DNA of 9,262 nucleotides from an uncultured Acinetobacter sp. (GTDB lineage Bacteria > Cyanobacteriota > Vampirovibrionia > Gastranaerophilales > Gastranaerophilaceae): the NCBI GenBank assembly GCA_946623365.1, contig CAMORE010000082.1, positions 1 to 9,262 on the forward strand, written 5' to 3'. The notes under the pieces were generated by a model that was not told the DNA's origin, ran no database searches, and saw only the letters and a list, made by a program, of their open reading frames with translations. The translations under genes were made by a program, and so were the position numbers. Positions 7,084-9,262 of the stretch are shown piece after piece (within the stretch, counting starts at the first letter, position 1; each line of letters starts with the position of its first letter).

Positions 7084-8349
7084 ATGAAAGACATAATAGT
7101 ACAAAAGTTTGGCGGAACATCTGTTGCCGATACCGATAAAATAAAAAATGTTGCAAAAGCAATTATCAGAGAGAAAGAGCTTGGGCATGATATTGTAGTT
7201 GTAGTGTCAGCAATGGGACACACAACGGATTATCTCGTAAAGATGGCACATGAAATATCAGAGAATCCGTCTTCAAGAGAAATGGACATGCTGCTTTCTA
7301 CAGGAGAAGGGGTTTCTATCGCGCTTCTTGCAATGGCTCTTCAGGCACAAGGATGCCCAGCAGTAAGTATGAATGCCATGCAAATCGGAATTATGACAGA
7401 AAAAGTTCATTCTAAAGCAAGAATAATAGATATTAAAACAGAAAAAATAAAAAGTTACCTTGAACAAGGAAAAGTTGTTGTAGTCGCAGGTTTTCAAGGT
7501 GTTACAGAAGATTTTGAAATTACAACTCTCGGAAGAGGAGGTTCTGATACATCAGCGGTTGCACTTGCAGGCGCTTTAAATGCTAAAAGATGCGATATCT
7601 ACACCGATGTGGAAGGAGTCTATACTACAGATCCGCGCATTGTTCCGAATGCTTCAAGATTGGAGCAGATTTCATACGGAGAAATGTTGGAACTTGCAAG
7701 AGTCGGAGCAAATGTTCTTCATCCTCGAGCTGTAGAAACCGCAAAACAATATGAAGTACCTGTAAGAGTCAGAAGTACTTTTAAATTAGATAATTTAGGA
7801 ACTTTAATAGTAGGAGTCGATAAAATGGAATTACATAAACCTGTAACAGGCGTTGCGTCTGATTTATCACAATTGAGAATTGTTGTATGCGATGTAAAAG
7901 ATAACCCCGGTACTGCAGCGATTCTGTTTAACGGTTTAGCAATTGCAAACATATCTGTTGATATGATTATTCAGTCATATGCAAGAAAAGAACTAAATAC
8001 AAATGATATAGCTTTTACAATTGATAAAGGTGATTTAGAGCAAACTTTAAATATTTTAGATAAAGTCAAAGCACAGTTAGAATTTTCTAATGTTTATGTG
8101 GATGATAAAATTGCTAAAATTTCAATTGTTGGTGCCGGTATGATTGACAGACCGGGTATAGCTGCCAGAATGTTTAAAACTCTTGCAGATAATGATATAA
8201 ATATTAAGATGATTGCAACAAGCGAAATTAAAATCAGTTGTATAGTGGATGAAAACGATGCAAAAAAAGCAGTTCAAAGTTTACATAGTGCATTCCATTT
8301 AGAATCGGATGAAATTGCAGAAGTAAAAGGAACTTTACCTGACGTATAA
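7084..8349 (+). CDS. lysC: Aspartokinase (aspartate kinase), monofunctional
   Basis: Phosphorylates L-aspartate with ATP to 4-phospho-L-aspartate, the entry step to lysine/diaminopimelate, threonine and methionine, in the cytoplasm. The 421-aa chain shows KFGGTSV (8-14), VVVVSAMG (38-45), STGEG (72-76), the GRGGSDTSA signature (150-158) and YTDVEGVYTTDPR (174-186). ANVLHPRAVE (210-219) follows. Two ACT domains come after that, at about 264-335 (with DNPGTAA) and 345-415 (with GAGMIDRPGIAARMF and ATSEIKIS). These normally bind the feedback inhibitor. There is no homoserine dehydrogenase domain. Position 76 is Gly where many aspartokinases have Gln (STGEQ). ATG 7084 is chosen because the family starts a few residues before VQKFGG and because of promoter spacing; ATG 7072 in frame would add four residues. 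The layout is the common two-ACT type, not the four-ACT form known from cyanobacteria such as Synechocystis. Confidence 0.96.
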   Translation: MKDIIVQKFGGTSVADTDKIKNVAKAIIREKELGHDIVVVVSAMGHTTDYLVKMAHEISENPSSREMDMLLSTGEGVSIALLAMALQAQGCPAVSMNAMQIGIMTEKVHSKARIIDIKTEKIKSYLEQGKVVVVAGFQGVTEDFEITTLGRGGSDTSAVALAGALNAKRCDIYTDVEGVYTTDPRIVPNASRLEQISYGEMLELARVGANVLHPRAVETAKQYEVPVRVRSTFKLDNLGTLIVGVDKMELHKPVTGVASDLSQLRIVVCDVKDNPGTAAILFNGLAIANISVDMIIQSYARKELNTNDIAFTIDKGDLEQTLNILDKVKAQLEFSNVYVDDKIAKISIVGAGMIDRPGIAARMFKTLADNDINIKMIATSEIKISCIVDENDAKKAVQSLHSAFHLESDEIAEVKGTLPDV

Positions 8350-8404
8350 AAAATTTGAACAAAAAACAATTTACCGTCGTTATACATATGAGAGGTAAGT
8401 AATT

Positions 8405-8875
8405 ATGAAAAAATATATATTAACATTATTAGTAATGACTATAGTATCATTGTCTGTTCTTGCAGATGACAAACAAGATGCTCTAAAAGCTTTTAATACA
8501 TATGTTAATGCAGCAAATACATACAGTAATTCTGTTACGGAATTTTATACACCATCGGCTAAGATTATTAGACAGGTTATAAAACCTGACGGAAAAACTG
8601 TAGATGTTCTGACAGATACAGCAACATATGTAAAACAAATGAAAATAGGACAAGCAGGAGCAAAACTCCGTTCATACAAGAATAATTACACTAATATCGT
8701 AGTAACGCCAATCTCTAAAGGAAAAGTTAAAATATCAAGCGTTCGTCACCCATCCGTTGATAATGACAGTTTGAAAGCATATATGGTATTTCAAAAGCAG
8801 CCAAACGGAAAGTGGATGATTGTTGAAGAGATGATGCAAACAAGACAACAGATATTTTTAAAATATGCAAAATAG
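8405..8875 (+). CDS. Small exported protein, possible NTF2-like fold (156 aa)
   Basis: The N-terminus MKKYILTLLVMTIVSLSVLA is a typical Sec signal peptide. Cleavage is likely after A20 (VLA|DD), giving a mature protein of about 136 aa in the periplasm or outside the cell. No lipobox cysteine is present. The mature part has an opening helix (DDKQDALKAFNTYVNAANTY). After that come strands ending in LKAYMVFQKQPNGKWMIVEEM, a pattern common in NTF2/SnoaL-like proteins, where a cone-shaped sheet forms a ligand pocket. That fold is inferred from pattern only and the ligand is unknown. The start is supported by AGAGG (8391-8395) 9 nt upstream. TTACC (8371-8375) could pair with GGTAA (8394-8398) and partly mask the ribosome site. 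The gene sits 55 nt after lysC with no clear terminator between, so it may be co-transcribed. Confidence 0.85.
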   Translation: MKKYILTLLVMTIVSLSVLADDKQDALKAFNTYVNAANTYSNSVTEFYTPSAKIIRQVIKPDGKTVDVLTDTATYVKQMKIGQAGAKLRSYKNNYTNIVVTPISKGKVKISSVRHPSVDNDSLKAYMVFQKQPNGKWMIVEEMMQTRQQIFLKYAK

Positions 8876-8913
8876 AGGTAAATAATATCCTGAAAGTCAA
8901 GTTTTCAACCGCA

Positions 8914-9085
8914 CTATAATTTATCAAACCAATGTCTCATTTTAAATGTTTTATTTAAATCGATTTCATATCCATGTATACTGCTTGAATTTTCAAAAGA
9001 TTTTTCAACATAAGTTACATTATATTCTGTATTATACAAGATTTTGCCTTATCTCAATCTCAGAGACATTTTGATACATATCAAA
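8914..9085 (-). pseudogene. Frameshifted remnant of an unknown minus-strand gene
   Basis: On the minus strand, one frame (9048-8914) reads 44 codons to TAG with protein-like composition, including YNTEYNVTYVEKSFENSSS, then IHGYEIDLNKTF and RHWFDKL at the end. Just upstream that frame is closed by TAA (9051-9049). The next frame, 9085-9050, reads FDMYQNVSEIEI, which would join smoothly through one frameshift near 9049. No start codon with a ribosome site is apparent, so this looks like a 3' gene fragment in decay. GYEI followed by a hydrophobic residue and N faintly recalls the C-terminus of type I N6-adenine methylases (HsdM), but the match is too short to rely on. Chance open reading cannot be excluded. 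Confidence 0.35.
9071..9084. promoter_or_regulatory. FNR/CRP-type binding site
   Basis: TTGAT-ACAT-ATCAA matches the FNR consensus TTGAT-N4-ATCAA at every fixed position. The symmetry extends one base further on each side (TTTGATA-CA-TATCAAA, 9070-9085). FNR-family regulators control oxygen- and redox-dependent genes. On the plus strand the centre lies about 43 nt before a start predicted from a weak -10 TATATT (9110-9115), close to the class II activator position. No firm target gene lies within the window. Confidence 0.45.
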
Positions 9086-9101
9086 TTAAAAGATAATTTA
9101 T

Positions 9102-9224
9102 TTTTGCACTATATTGCACATTGGAAATATTCAAATGTATTGGCACTTTAAGGCATTAAAAATGCTTAAGAATAAAATACTATTGCAAAATAGTGCAAAA
9201 TTGGGACAAAAGTGCAAAAATAGT
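9102..9224. repeat. Cluster of phased TGCA direct and inverted repeats
   Basis: TTTTGCACTATATTGCA (9102-9118) and TGCAAAATAGTGCAAAA (9184-9200) are reverse complements at 16 of 17 positions, 65 nt apart. Within each arm two TGCA cores lie exactly 10 nt apart (9105/9115 and 9184/9194). A further AGTGCAAAA copy (9211-9219) repeats 9192-9200 at a 19-nt step. GCACTTT (9143-9149) is an inverted copy of AAAGTGC (9209-9215). About one helical turn of phasing suggests cooperative protein binding, as at recombination, partition or replication sites. Confidence 0.55.
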
Positions 9225-9262
9225 CCGGCAAATCTCTACACTATAAATCTGCCTTAAACTCC

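Larger units (their letters stand above)
8876..9262. other. Right-end stretch without an intact gene
   Basis: These 387 bases hold no convincing complete gene. They begin with an SD-like AGAGGTAAATAAT leader with no start codon behind it. A minus-strand coding remnant (8914-9085), an FNR-type palindrome (9071-9084) and a cluster of TGCA-centred repeats (9102-9224) follow. A minus-strand frame also stays open from the window edge to a TAG at 9182-9180 (26 codons), but too little is visible to name it. The mix suggests a decayed or rearranged junction. Confidence 0.6.

Noticed and set aside
7719..7952. 77-aa minus-strand open frame opposite lysC
   Set aside because: Mirror of the conserved aspartokinase frame; no independent support.
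8388..8402. Four-codon open frame (M-R-G-K-stop) before the exported-protein gene
   Set aside because: Its codons are the Shine-Dalgarno of the real gene; no attenuator structure accompanies it.
9145..9170. Hairpin around CTTTAAGGCAT / ATGCTTAAG
   Set aside because: Needs two bulges and is not followed by a T-run, so it is not a convincing terminator.
9102..9224. TGCA repeats as a CRISPR array
   Set aside because: Units are under 20 nt, occur in both orientations and lack uniform spacers.
9180..9262. Minus-strand frame open from the window edge (26 codons, ending in TAG) as an integrase C-terminus
   Set aside because: Too short to identify, and the end is made of the TGCA repeats; kept only as a remark in the right-end description.

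Overview
The window is AT-rich chromosomal bacterial DNA. It most resembles a gut-type, non-photosynthetic relative of the cyanobacteria (Melainabacteria/Gastranaerophilales). That placement is an inference from three things: an actinobacterial/cyanobacterial-style HelY-like Ski2 helicase, a protein starting MGMAASQARYLALTARK, and a short N-terminal segment with a 'GFKS…DFKSFGQ' pattern. I recall similar N-termini from this lineage, but no search was run. No rRNA, tRNA, CRISPR array, insertion sequence or intact mobile element was seen.

Minus-strand block (13-6802). Reading in the direction of transcription, it holds four genes. First is a 510-residue protein with helical ends and a beta-rich, tyrosine-rich middle (6802-5270). 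Next is a 764-residue DEVH-box RNA helicase with its own extended -10 promoter (5215-2921). It is followed after 37 nt by a CheR-like methyltransferase with an altered SAM-binding loop (2883-2074). Last, after an 87-nt gap holding a perfect 10-bp inverted repeat, is a 657-residue all-helical protein of unknown function (1986-13). Helicase and methyltransferase are probably co-transcribed.

Divergent spacer (6803-7083). This contains the start signals of the 510-residue gene on one side and a near-consensus promoter for aspartokinase on the other. Between them lies an isolated GC-rich hairpin that looks like a small dispersed repeat, and a 15-nt inverted repeat.

Plus-strand block (7084-8875). 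It encodes aspartokinase (lysC, first step of the aspartate-family amino acid pathway) and, 55 nt later, a small exported protein with a likely NTF2-like fold. The two may share a transcript but have no obvious functional link.

Right end (8876-9262). No intact gene is evident. The stretch holds a Shine-Dalgarno-like leader with no gene behind it, a minus-strand coding remnant that needs a frameshift to read, an exact FNR/CRP-type palindrome, and a cluster of TGCA-centred direct and inverted repeats phased at about 10 bp. It looks like a decayed or rearranged junction and is the least ordinary part of the window. No complete new system can be claimed; the best leads are the altered CheR-like enzyme, the 510-residue structural-type protein and the right-end repeat cluster.
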